Shown: one piece after another, positions 10,050-20,229 of the stretch | Layout of the letters: every line of letters starts with the position of its first letter | How positions within the stretch are numbered: position 1 is the stretch's first letter | Assembly (NCBI GenBank): GCA_015698045.1 | Contig: BLAL01000193.1 | Location: forward strand, 451,001-515,000 | Origin: Rhizophagus clarus | Lineage: Eukaryota; Glomeromycota; Glomeromycetes; Glomerales; Glomeraceae | Reading direction: 5' to 3' | DNA: 64,000 nt | Program-made: the position numbers and the translations under genes | Notes under the pieces: generated by a model | Seen by the model: only the letters and a program-made list of their open reading frames with translations | Database searches by the model: none | What the model was told of the DNA's origin: nothing

Positions 10050-12315
10050 CAATCTAGTCTTTTTTGTCTTCTCTATTACAATATACTATTTTATGTCTGT
10101 GTACTCATCATTTAAAAACGTATTATTCTTAAAATGTTGTTACTCATTTTGAATAAATAGTATAATAGACGGTTCATGATTTTTTTCTTTCACCAATCCA
10201 GAAACAAAAAATGCATTTAGGATCTTATTCTGGCTCCTTTCAGGAGCGTGTGTTTTTTTTATGAGAAATCCCAAAAAAAGTTTCGATGAAAACGAATGGT
10301 GATTATGCAAAATTTCGGTAAATCTGAAGTGATGAATCTTCATTTCCATCAAAAACTTTTGAGTCGTCAAATTTTTTATGATTTCGATTGTTGATTACAT
10401 AATCAATGAGATAATAGTCCCAGTTTTAAATCACATAATCGATAAAATGTTTCCATTGGAAAAAAGACTTAAATAAATCCTGAGAATAGTTCTAGAAGAG
10501 TCTAAAGGAAAGTAGTTTATTAATAGTTTCATTGATTCTTTCCTTCGGTCGTTATCGTTTACACTTAACACCAAATTAAAGAAACGGTAAATAACGAAAA
10601 AAATATTTTTTTTAAACATGACTCTGTTATTATTTTTTTCAGGTTTTAACAATCAATTATTTGTCATGAATGGGAGATTTAAGACAACTTTATTATAATA
10701 TCAGTTTGAATGTTACATTAAAAGTTCTAACTCAATTTTGTTACAAAACTTTGAATCATAAAGCAGTTTCTAAGAAGACGTAAAGATGAAGTTATAAACA
10801 CTTGGATGAAAATTGCCAAAAATTCTGATTTGAATAATTTGACGTAAAATAATTTAAGGGATAAAAATCAAAATCTAAGATGTAATTTTTCATTTTAAAA
10901 CTCAAGTTCATTGTTTAGAGCTTTAATATTGGTTATTCTGTATTTTCCTCGTTATCGAGAATAAAGAAAACAAATTCAAATCATGTGACACTCTATTCCA
11001 TGGCATAGAGCATCACGTGGTAAAATTCTTGTATTCCCATCTTTTTTTTTCGAATTCCTTACAGAAATTGTGCGTTTTTTCTAAGAAAAAACACAACAAG
11101 AATTACTAATTCACAGCCAATGGGCAACTCTTTGATTTCATTTTCTTTATAGAAAATACATTTATAATCTAAATTCCTAGTTCAGAAACATGTATTATAA
11201 ACGTATTGAATGAACATACAGTATAAAGTCTTAACTTCGTTTTCATTTTTCCTTTGAAAAAAAGCTCTGAATTCATTAAAATCATCATTCGCTTAAAAAG
11301 AAAGTCTTTTTGTAATTCTTAGGTTAACCACTCTTCAGTTCCTTTCAGAAACGTGATCCCTCTAAAAAGAGATCCCAAGAAAAAAAAAGATGTATTTAAT
11401 ATATTATATTTGTCCATCGATTATTCAGATATATTTAGGGATGCGCAAATCCAGAATCTTGATTCAATTCGATAGCGAAGATAAGGAATCGAATAAAGAA
11501 AATTTCAACATCTTTCCTGTAAAAAAAGTCGATCCGCGTTTCATATTCCATCTTTTTTTCTGTAAAAGTCTCATATTTCTGGAATTAACAACCTTATATC
11601 ACGGAATTTATCGAATTATTTACATTTTCCGTGAATAGATCAGTGAAAAGCTCATTTTTACGGAATTTTTACAGATTTACAGAAATAACGGATAAAATTT
11701 TTTTATAGGGCTTCTTCTGTCAAGGATCGAACTAGATGCGGATTCCAGATGTATTTGAATAAAGTTTTAAATGAAACAATATTTTATCGCGTGATTTAAT
11801 AATCATCTCCGAAACAATTTTCTTTTTTGTTTTGAAATAAACAGAATACAGGAAAGTCGAAATTTCTTATATGATACACATTGAGTCACTGACTGTAAAT
11901 TAGTTTGGGATTCATATTTAAAAATTGATTTATTATTAAGAACAAAATAAAATATCTATAATACCAATGATTAGTGATTGCGAGATTCTTGATGATTCTT
12001 TAACTGCCTTACAGATGAGTAAAAAAAGATCTTAATTGAAAATGTAATTTCAATCACAGCTTCAAAACCTCCATTATTTGATTACACGATATTTTGTAAA
12101 TGTATATCATATCATATCATGAACTCAATAATAATATCGAATGGCTTCTTAAGAAATAACAATCTATTTTGATTCTTCAGAGTTCAAAAGATAATAAAGA
12201 CAAAAAATAATTAAATTTCTTAAGCGTCAAATTCCTTCTTTGAGAAAATTAATATTTCCTATCGAATTTTTAACTGAAAACAATATGAAGATATTCATTA
12301 CACATCTTGAACCAA
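10050..12315. other. Intergenic between two related MITEs, no gene seen
   Basis: AT-rich sequence. Short open frames on both strands (60-85 codons) have no recognisable features. CTTTCAG/AACGTG-like motifs recur near 10235 and 11345 but form no clear element. ATCATATCATATCAT near 12106-12120 is a small local repeat. Confidence 0.35.
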
Positions 12316-13109
12316 CCCTACAAAAAAAGAATGTCCAGAAAATGTCTACGAAAATGTCCAGAAATTGTCCAGGTGCTTCAAAAATTGTCATGAAAATGTC
12401 CAGGAAATTGATCTATTTTGCTGTCCGGAATTTTTTGCATGCCCAGTTTTTTTTATACATGAAATTTTCCGGACAAATTCTAGACAAATAAACCCAACAA
12501 ATTCCAGACATAAAATATTCCAGACATATTCTGGACAAAATAAACCAAACAAATTCCAGACATAAAATATTCCAGACATATTCTGGACAGGATAAATCAA
12601 ACAAATTCCAGACATTTTAAATTCCAGACAAATTCTGGACAAAATAAACCAAACAAATTCCGGACATTTTAAATTCCAGACAAATTCTGGACAAATAAAA
12701 CCAACAAATTCCGGACATAATAAAATTCCGGACAAATTCTAGACAATGTTTCTAAGAATATAAAATTTTACATTTTAAAAAAATGCAAAAAGCACAAAAC
12801 TGATATTTATAACCATCCCCTGACGTAATAAGTAAAATTGAAGAGCAGCCAAAAGTGCTATCTATGATGTTAATTCAAACTTTGGTTAATCGTGTAGGAT
12901 GTGGTAAACTCCTGCTGATCATCTGGGATAAAATTGGATTGTTCAAAATTCTGGAAAATTCTGGACAAATTTGAACCCGGACATATTCTGAACATCCAGA
13001 AACGCACATGTTTTGGAACATTTTCTGGATTTACCAAACGTCTGGAAATTGTCTGTTTATTTTTCCAGACAATTTCAGCATGAACTCCGGATGCATTTTT
13101 TTCGTAGGG
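12316..13109. mobile_element. Non-autonomous DNA transposon, same family as 9459-10046, inverted and longer
   Basis: The ends are CCCTACAAAAAAAG on the left and (complemented) CCCTACGAAAAAAATG on the right. CCAA directly flanks both ends (12312-12315 and 13110-13113), but a 4-bp duplication would not fit the TTA seen at the sister copy, so the duplication is uncertain. The interior from 12470 to 12745 is a tandem array of about 40-50 bp units of the type ATTCCAGACA...TTCTGGACA. The core AAATGCAAAAAGCACAAAAC (12780-12799) is the reverse complement of the core of copy 1. The minus-strand open frames across this array (repeats such as CPEFV and SGICLIY) are by-products of the repeat, not genes. 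Confidence 0.7.
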
Positions 13110-13672
13110 CCAAATATTTTAACATGAAATAACAATTCCTTTTCAAATAAATAATTGGAAAGATAATCATACTTTTAAAATGGAATAAAATTTATATTAA
13201 ATAACATCATAACTTGATCTTTAAACTGAGGTTAACCTTTTTCTTTTAGTACAAATAATATTTTCATTGCATTTGAAATTAAATTAGAAAGAATTGGAAA
13301 AACTTTGGAATTTGGAATATGCAAATCTTATACGGATTTACAAAACCTTACTCATAATCATAATTCAAATATAAAGATTATTCAATTGTTGAACAATTTT
13401 CTAGTTAAAACAGAAATCACAAATACAACAAAATATTCAAACATAGAAATAAAATATATATTTATGAAACTAGATTCGCTCTGCAAACTGCTATTGAATG
13501 TTCTCATTTTGTAAATAAAAATTGGGTTTATTTCTGAGTTGATGTTAAATAAAGAAAGAAAAAATCAGAGAACCAGATATGCATTTGCAGACCTTTTTAT
13601 ACCTAATATAAAAAATTAAGGAACAATAAGTGCTATTTTTGAATTAAAACTAGTAAATTTGATAGGGCTTTA
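13110..13672. other. Intergenic, no gene seen
   Basis: AT-rich sequence. A 69-codon frame at 13305-13514 is rich in Asn, Ile and Lys, and I do not consider it coding. Confidence 0.35.
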
Positions 13673-13680
13673 CTGGTGGC

Positions 13681-14116
13681 TAGAGACCTGCATTTGGTCA
13701 TATTTTGAGGCCTGGCCCGGCCCGGATTTAAAAACAGTGTATCATGTGCCAGCCCGGCCCGGACCCGGACTGGTTTTTAATATTTGTAAGAAAAAATAAA
13801 GATGAAAGAAAATGAAATTAAAGTTTTTAATAAAAAATATGGTGTTTTGATAAAAAAACAACTCGTATATGAACTTAAAATAAAAAATATTGATTTTCAA
13901 GTCTGATCCGAAATTAGAAATTTGCGGTAAGCTTAATTTCGGCCAGAATTAAGGAAATTTTGGCCAGAATTAAGAAATCCGGGTTTTCCCAAAAAAAATC
14001 TGCCGGCCCGGCCCGGCCCGGGTCTTTTTTTAATTAAAATTTGCCGGCCCGGACCCGGCCCGGAACCCGGGTCCGGGCCGGGCTGATCCGGGTCCGGGCT
14101 CAGTTTGCAGCCTCTA
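13681..14116. mobile_element. hAT-family MITE with GC-rich CCCGGCCCGG subterminal arrays
   Basis: An exact 8-bp target duplication CTGGTGGC flanks the element (13673-13680 and 14117-14124). The ends are TAGAGACCTGCA (left) and, read from the right, TAGAGGCTGCAAACTGAG, a hAT-like TA(G/A)NG terminus. Just inside each end are GC-rich runs of CCCGGCCCGGACCCGG type (13715-13770 and 13998-14100) in an otherwise AT-rich interior. It is 436 bp long with no coding capacity. Duplication length and terminus together place it in the hAT superfamily. The precise duplication suggests fairly recent insertion. Confidence 0.85.
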
Positions 14117-14124
14117 CTGGTGGC

Positions 14125-16616
14125 AATGCTGTGTCTGATCCACCCTTTAATAAACTGCTAGAGTCAAATAAAAACTTAAATAACAAAGCGATGATGATTT
14201 ATTAAGTAGGTATTATACATATTGGGATAAAAATAATTCTAAATATAAAATAGTCAAAATGAGAAGCGTTTATGAGAAGGGTTATGAGCCATTATGTAAC
14301 TGTATCAGATATGAAAATCATAAGTCGTGGAGATATATGTGATGCGAGATCGGTGAGGATTTTATTGAAGTGTTTTTAAAGAGAGTAACTTTTAATTTCA
14401 ATAGGTAGATGTCGTATAATTGTAAAAGATATAATTATGAATACAAATTATCAATATTTTATAAAATAAAGTTTCATCATTTTTTAATTTGTTCTAATAA
14501 ACACAATAATAAATTAATTCTTTAATGATATGATTATGATAGGTCACTGTATATAACCGGCACCTGTGAACATTATAATGTAAATTAGTGTAATGAATTT
14601 TTATTATTTTTTGGTACAAAATCAGCGATTTTGATTTTGAAAAATTGTACATAATAATAAAACTTTTCTGATAGAATAAGCAAGGATTATGTAATAATAT
14701 TTTAGTTGATGGGTCGTGAGCATTTGCGCGCGTGTTTCTGTTGTTGTAAATCAATAAGCAACTTTAAAACCAGTTTGACATTACTTGATGGCCAAAACTA
14801 GTTTGGATTATTTTAAAAAAATGTACTCACACAAAAAAATGTAAAATTTTTTTTTTTTTTGCATTTTCGTTCATTCTTTTTTTTTATCTACTCATTTTTC
14901 TTCTACACTGTTTATCTTTACTTTGTTTAATCTTCCTACCGTGTTTATCTCCTGCTTATTAAACTCCTTTTATATTATCATTTATTTTTAAAATGACTGG
15001 CGAAAAAGAATTATTAGATGCTCATAAGTTAACATTACAAATAATGCAAAATGTACTGTACATAAAATTACGGTTAAAGTCATTAACAGTAATAACAAGT
15101 AAGTAAAATAATTAAAAAAAGAAATCTTCAATTATGATCTTAAGTATAATTTTTTTTTAGAACTGAGATAAATATGAATATGTCTTCATTATATGGATTT
15201 GTTAATAAATTTTTACTATTTTATATAAGATATAACAACTATTAAGAATTTCTATTGTATTATTAGGTGCTGCTGCTGCAACAATTACAAAAATGGTGAT
15301 TGTAGCAACCAGTTAACAACCACACCAGAATAACAACGGTAACGGAAATTGCATTCTACTAGCAGCAGCAAAAGCAGCATCAGCATCAGCATCAGAATCA
15401 GCATCATCATCATCATCAGAAGCAGCGGCAGTAGCAGCATCAGCATCAGTAACAGCCCCAGCATCCGTCCTCAGAATCCCCTGGTAATAAATAGATTTTA
15501 TCAATTTATTTAAAATCGTTTAATAAATTATTAAAATTTTACTTATTTTAATTGATTGTTAAAGTTGTAAAACAGAAAAGTCAACGAAAGTGATATATGC
15601 TTGTATTATCAGGGTGGGCACTGGCTTTTGAATTGTCAAAAACACCGAAAGATCACAGCGAAAGTTATTGTATTAAGCCCATTAATATAAGACTGTAATA
15701 ATAAACCAAAAAGCGAACCACAGCTCAAATAAAATTTTTTTCATAATTTTATAAGTAAATAAGATATGTTTAATATTTGATAATATATAAGTCTTGTTCG
15801 ATCAATTTGATACGAGAAAGTTTGTGAATATTCATTTGTATTTTTTTAGAAAAAAAAAAAAATTGTCTACATACTCGATTTGAGCAAATAATATACTGTA
15901 CTTTACAGTACATAAAATCATGTACAAGATCGGGAAATCTTTTTTATCATTAGTATTCAATTAAAAACAATTGTTTTGAAACTTAAAAGCTAATTTTAAT
16001 TTCTGTGTCTGATTGGAATAAGGAAAAAAAAAATTTGTCTGATTAGGGTCAGAATAAAAAAAAAATTCGCTCGATTGGGGTCGGGTTAATAAAAAATTGT
16101 ACGATTGGGAAAAGGTGATGATTAAGAAGATAATGATAGAATGGAACTTGTGAGGTGAAAACTACCTAAGCATCAGTCTGGTAAGAAGAATACTCTACAT
16201 AAAGATCACATTATCTTTTACCGTTGCAAGTTTCAATCGTGGTGTCTAGATCTATGCCTTGGGCAGTACCCGATACATTGGTTTCCTAGAAAGTATTCAA
16301 TTCAGAAATACAAACAAATGGTATTATTTCAACTCGTAATCTATATTTTGGGCTTTTTTCAAAATCTTCTATTGGCAGAAAGTACTGTATATGGCTCAAG
16401 AAAAACGTGAGCTAAAAAAAAATTTTAAAAAAATAGTTTTTAAGTTATCTTCGATAGCATCCGAATTTAAATTTATTGGCATAAAAAATGTTTATTACTA
16501 CCCAAAATGACTTTTTCTGGAATTATATAATTTCATTTTTAGGACTGTATTATTCATTATAGGATTTTTGTAATCATATTATTTATTTGATATACCAGTA
16601 AATATAAATAATGTTG
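14125..16616. other. Intergenic with a possible tiny gene and a low-complexity tract
   Basis: At 14993 a 37-codon frame (MTGEKELLDAHKLTLQIMQN...) begins after a pyrimidine-rich leader. GTAAGT at 15099 and a TTTTTTTTAG acceptor near 15160 could be an intron, but the next exon hits TGA at once, so I do not call a gene. Downstream, 15265-15492 is low complexity. 15880-15925 contains TACTGTACTTTACAGTACAT, a small palindrome. The remainder is featureless. Confidence 0.3.
15357..15468. repeat. Imperfect trinucleotide tract (GCA/TCA/CAG)
   Basis: Runs of AGCAGC, ATCAGC and CATCAT repeat units are interrupted by single-base changes. Depending on frame it encodes Ala/Ser or Gln/His runs, and the frame that is otherwise longest has a TAA just upstream. 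It may be a former coding low-complexity region, with no other support. Confidence 0.6.
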
Positions 16617-16624
16617 GTCGCTGA

Positions 16625-19035
16625 TAAGTTTAACATTCAAATACGTGTAGTGCATCCTACAATTAAATTAAGAAAACTAAATTATCAAAAATATAACATT
16701 TTTACATACTTTCATCCAGTGATGGAAAATGACAATGTCATTTGGCTAATTTTTAAATGATCCCAAATGATATCAAAATGATATAAGAATTCGTATCATT
16801 TAAAATAAATGTCATTACAAATGACAAGTGACGAAATGACACGTGTCATTTTTAAATGATGATCCATTTTGCGTCAAAAATAGTTCTTAATGGTAGGGGT
16901 GTATACTTAATGAACATATTTGTTTATTAAATTTGGAAAAAAAAATAAGTGATAACATTTTATTTTATGCAAAATGAATCTAAAGATTTTAATTTTTTTT
17001 CGCGTTTTTGTCAGTTGGCATAACGATGATGTTATTAATGAAGAAACTTATAATTTTGAAGTAGGTGGGCCGTGGGCAGGATACCCATCCAGTAGATAAT
17101 CCAGAAATCTACTTAATTTGTTTAATGAATCTTTAGAAATGCCAGTTTATGTTAGTTCAATGATAAACTTGAATTAAATATCTAATGTACTGTAATAAAA
17201 AGTTAGAATAAATATGCGAAATATATTACAGGTCACATGATATATTTTAAATGACAATCATTTGTCATTTGCCTTTTGAAATGATATAATGACATGTGAC
17301 ATGTCACTAATATCATTTGTATCGTTTCATGTCACTTGCCAACACTGAGACTTTCATCAACGATACATTGTTTAGGATCCGTGTCGATATCAAATTCATA
17401 TTCTTTTGTAATGTAATCTAAATAAATGAAAACAAAAAATTTAATTATGTACTAATCAAATTACAAATTGTATTTTATTGTAAAAATGAAAAATATTTAC
17501 CATTATTTTCATTTTCGATCAATTTATTCTTTTCAATAATTTTATCTGAAATATTTTATTAAATTTAGTAAATATTGTAATCACATATCAGATATATGTA
17601 TAATTTTGTATCATACCTTTATTAAAACTATTTTCTATTTGATTGTCATCAAACTTTCTTTTGCCTTAACGTTAATGGATAATACTTATTAATAATACTT
17701 AAATTATGTATATTAAATAATAACATTAAATAAATACCATTAAAAAATATATCGTTTTGTTGATGAGATAGGTCTAATTAGTAATTAAATAGAGCGTTAT
17801 TATTTTTCTGTTATTTTATTAAAGTATGTAGAACATTTGACATTTGTTAATATCACATTTACCAACTTCTGCAGTTATAGAATGGCTTCCTAAACTTCTT
17901 GTAGACATCGTATTCATTGCAGAACGAATCATCTTACTTAAAGATCTACTCTTATAAATAGCACCTAGATCGTTTGCCATTACAGGCCCAATATCTGATG
18001 ATTTTGTAATTTCAGGATTTGTATTGTTCCAACACATCTTAAAAATCCTATGATATATATCTTTAGCTACTGGTCTTTTTTTAAGATCAGAGTGCCAACA
18101 CTCTTTTATTAATTCAATATATCCTTTGGGTGCATCTGTGACAATTGGTGGTCGTAAACCATCACATATTTCAATTATAAGTTCTATATCATGAATTCTA
18201 TCCCAAAAAGGTCTTCTACCTGTCATGAATTCCCACATAATCATTCCAAAACTATATATATCTGATGCTTTGGTATATTTCTGTCCTTGAAAAATCTCTG
18301 GAGCCATATACCATAAATCTCATTATCGTTTGTAGATTCAGTTGCAGATTTACTTATTCCCAAATCACCTGATCTATAATATGGCATTATAATCATGATA
18401 TCTTCGGTAACGGGTTCTTGAGTAATTCCAAAATATTTACTAACATTGTAGGAATTAATACTATGGAAATTAGTATTAGACTTTACCATTTTCCTATTTG
18501 AGGAAAATTCATGAAATATCTTGAGTTAAAAATGAAAAGTTTGTTTGTTACTTAACCCACACTTAATTTAATAAACACGATGATAATTACCTCATTTAAC
18601 TCCTTAGACGTGACGTCTTTAGAATTATTAAGCTTTTTAAGAACAACATCATAATTTTGTGTAGTTGAATAACGGATATAACTTTGTTTTTTCTTACTCC
18701 AACCATAAATTGGTCCGTCAACCCAAGTCGCTTTATAAACTTTGCTAAAACCTCCTTGAATCGGTCATAAGGTACAAACTCCATTTTTCCAGCTAATCCA
18801 CTACCATTGATATGTGTATGCTTGATAAAATCGTCAATAACTTTGTTCCCACTTGGTATACATCTTTATAACAGACATCACAAATCTGATGATTGTCATC
18901 TAAAAATTCTCTTTCTTCATTACATTCATTGCATACTAATTTCTTTATTTTACGTTTACGTTTTGGTTTAATTGTTCTTTGTGTTGGAATTCTTAACGAT
19001 GCGTTATCGTGTTCATGACCTGTTAATTGGTCCAT
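16625..19035 (-). pseudogene. Protein kinase pseudogene (deleted catalytic loop), paralog of 35208-37245
   Basis: The paralogous gene at 35208-37245 can be followed through the whole locus. The N-terminus MDQLTGHEHDN and zinc-ribbon cysteines (CNECNEE, CDVCY) are retained. Four deletions break it. About 10 nt are lost near 18860. About 22 nt are lost at the glycine loop (near 18756). Exactly 180 nt are lost at 18361-18369 between two copies of GGTGATTTG, removing the HRD catalytic loop. About 10 nt are lost before MAPEIFQGQKYT (near 18310). The C-lobe (18307-17819) remains readable: DIYSFGMIMWEFMTGRRPFW. Small tail exons with GT-AG borders persist downstream (about 17773-17360), and then the hAT-like element at 16717-17350 separates them from the last intron and exon (about 16625-16710). 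It cannot encode an active kinase. Confidence 0.85.
16717..17350. mobile_element. hAT-like MITE inserted in the tail of the kinase pseudogene
   Basis: The left terminus is CAGTGATGGAAAATGACA (16717). The right terminus read inward is CAGTGTTGGCAAGTGACA, ending at 17347. CAGTG(A/T)TGG is a common hAT terminus. CTTTCATC lies immediately outside the left end (16709-16716) and again at 17351-17358, three bases (AGA) beyond the right terminus, giving an 8-bp duplication with a small extra spacer. The interior is full of short direct and inverted ATGACAT/ATTTGTCATT motifs. It carries no transposase. The position, just before the last intron of the minus-strand kinase pseudogene, is shown by comparison with the intact paralog at 37064-37245. 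Confidence 0.75.
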
Positions 19036-20229
19036 TGCAAACTTTTTAAAAAAATTTTTACAAAAAAATGGTGCTAAATTCCCTTTTTTTAAATAAAAAA
19101 AAAAAAGAATCGTATCTTCTAGTAGCGCTTTCGCTAAAAATGTTTAAATATACACTTTTTTTAAACAAGTAAGTTTTTATCCAAATCCGTACAAGTTTCT
19201 AATTGAGAGAGATTTTTCGAATAGATTTTTTACAAAAATTCCAATAATGAATTCTATGCAAGATTAGTTTTTTGTTGTGTTTTTTAGAATAATTTTTTTT
19301 TTTTTTTTTTTTTTTTTTTTGAGTAAATTATATTCATATTTATATTATTTGTTTAATATGCGATGGTTTCACAATTCGTTTATGTGTAATTTTAAATTTT
19401 AATATTTGTGTCAATTTCAGATCGATTTGTACAACGTGAAATAGTTTCGGAAGACTGGACCTAGTTTCAGAAGAATGTCTTAACCTCTTACGCCTTATAT
19501 TACTAAAACAATTATTTGGCGTAGGTGTCGGTATGCACCGCATGTTTTTAATCTTGCAAATCCATATAGACCTGTAAAATACAAATAATTGAGAGCGCGT
19601 TTGTATTTTAATTGTACTGTACATCGCTAATATAAATATGATAACTCGTAATTTAATTTTGGAAACATATTTGCATGCTTGAACGAGAAAGATTTAATTA
19701 AAGGGTAAAAAAATCTACTAAATTAGTAAATATGAATTATTAATAACTAAGCCCCAACCTTATTACAATCATCATAACGATTAATAATATTAGAAGTTTC
19801 AGATTGATAATCAAACTCGTTAGACTTTGCCATTTAAACAATTATCTCTTATCGGAAAATGTCATTTAATTTTTTACAAGTTCTCACGAACAGTTATTTA
19901 ACAAATAAGTATAATTGATAATGTTAATGAAATTTGGAAATGAGTCATAATATTTATATCAAATTTTTTGAGACGTCGGATGTAACCAATAAAATTAATT
20001 TGAAGAAAATCTTATTGGTACGTATTTACGTTTACATTGATGATCAATATCATACATGAAGATCATATGTCAACTTTTATACCATTTTATTTAATTTATT
20101 TAAACAAGGTGCCATACATGCTGTGATTGTGCTGACCAACTGATCAACATAACTGCATTTTGCATAAATACTATAACCGAACAATTATAGCGTTTAACGA
20201 AGAAAAGTCATTTTTAAAGAAGAAATTTG
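19036..20229. other. Intergenic with a 28-nt T tract
   Basis: A poly-T run occupies 19293-19320. The region would hold the promoter of the minus-strand kinase pseudogene and, at its right end, that of the plus-strand kinase locus at 20230. No gene or inverted-repeat element was recognised. A minus-strand frame at 19340-19624 has no family features. Confidence 0.4.

Noticed and set aside
12388-12735. Minus-strand open frames of 63-115 codons with repeats such as CPEFV
   Set aside because: They are translations of the tandem TCTGGACA/ATTCCAGACA array of a MITE, with no start context or family.
12312-13113. CCAA as a certain 4-bp target duplication of the second MITE
   Set aside because: The sister copy has TTA (3 bp). 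Matching CCAA on both sides may be chance, so I report it only as uncertain.
15313-15504. Minus-strand frame rich in Ala, Asp and Ser (DADADA)
   Set aside because: It is a by-product of a trinucleotide tract. The composition is purely low-complexity and no exon borders fit.
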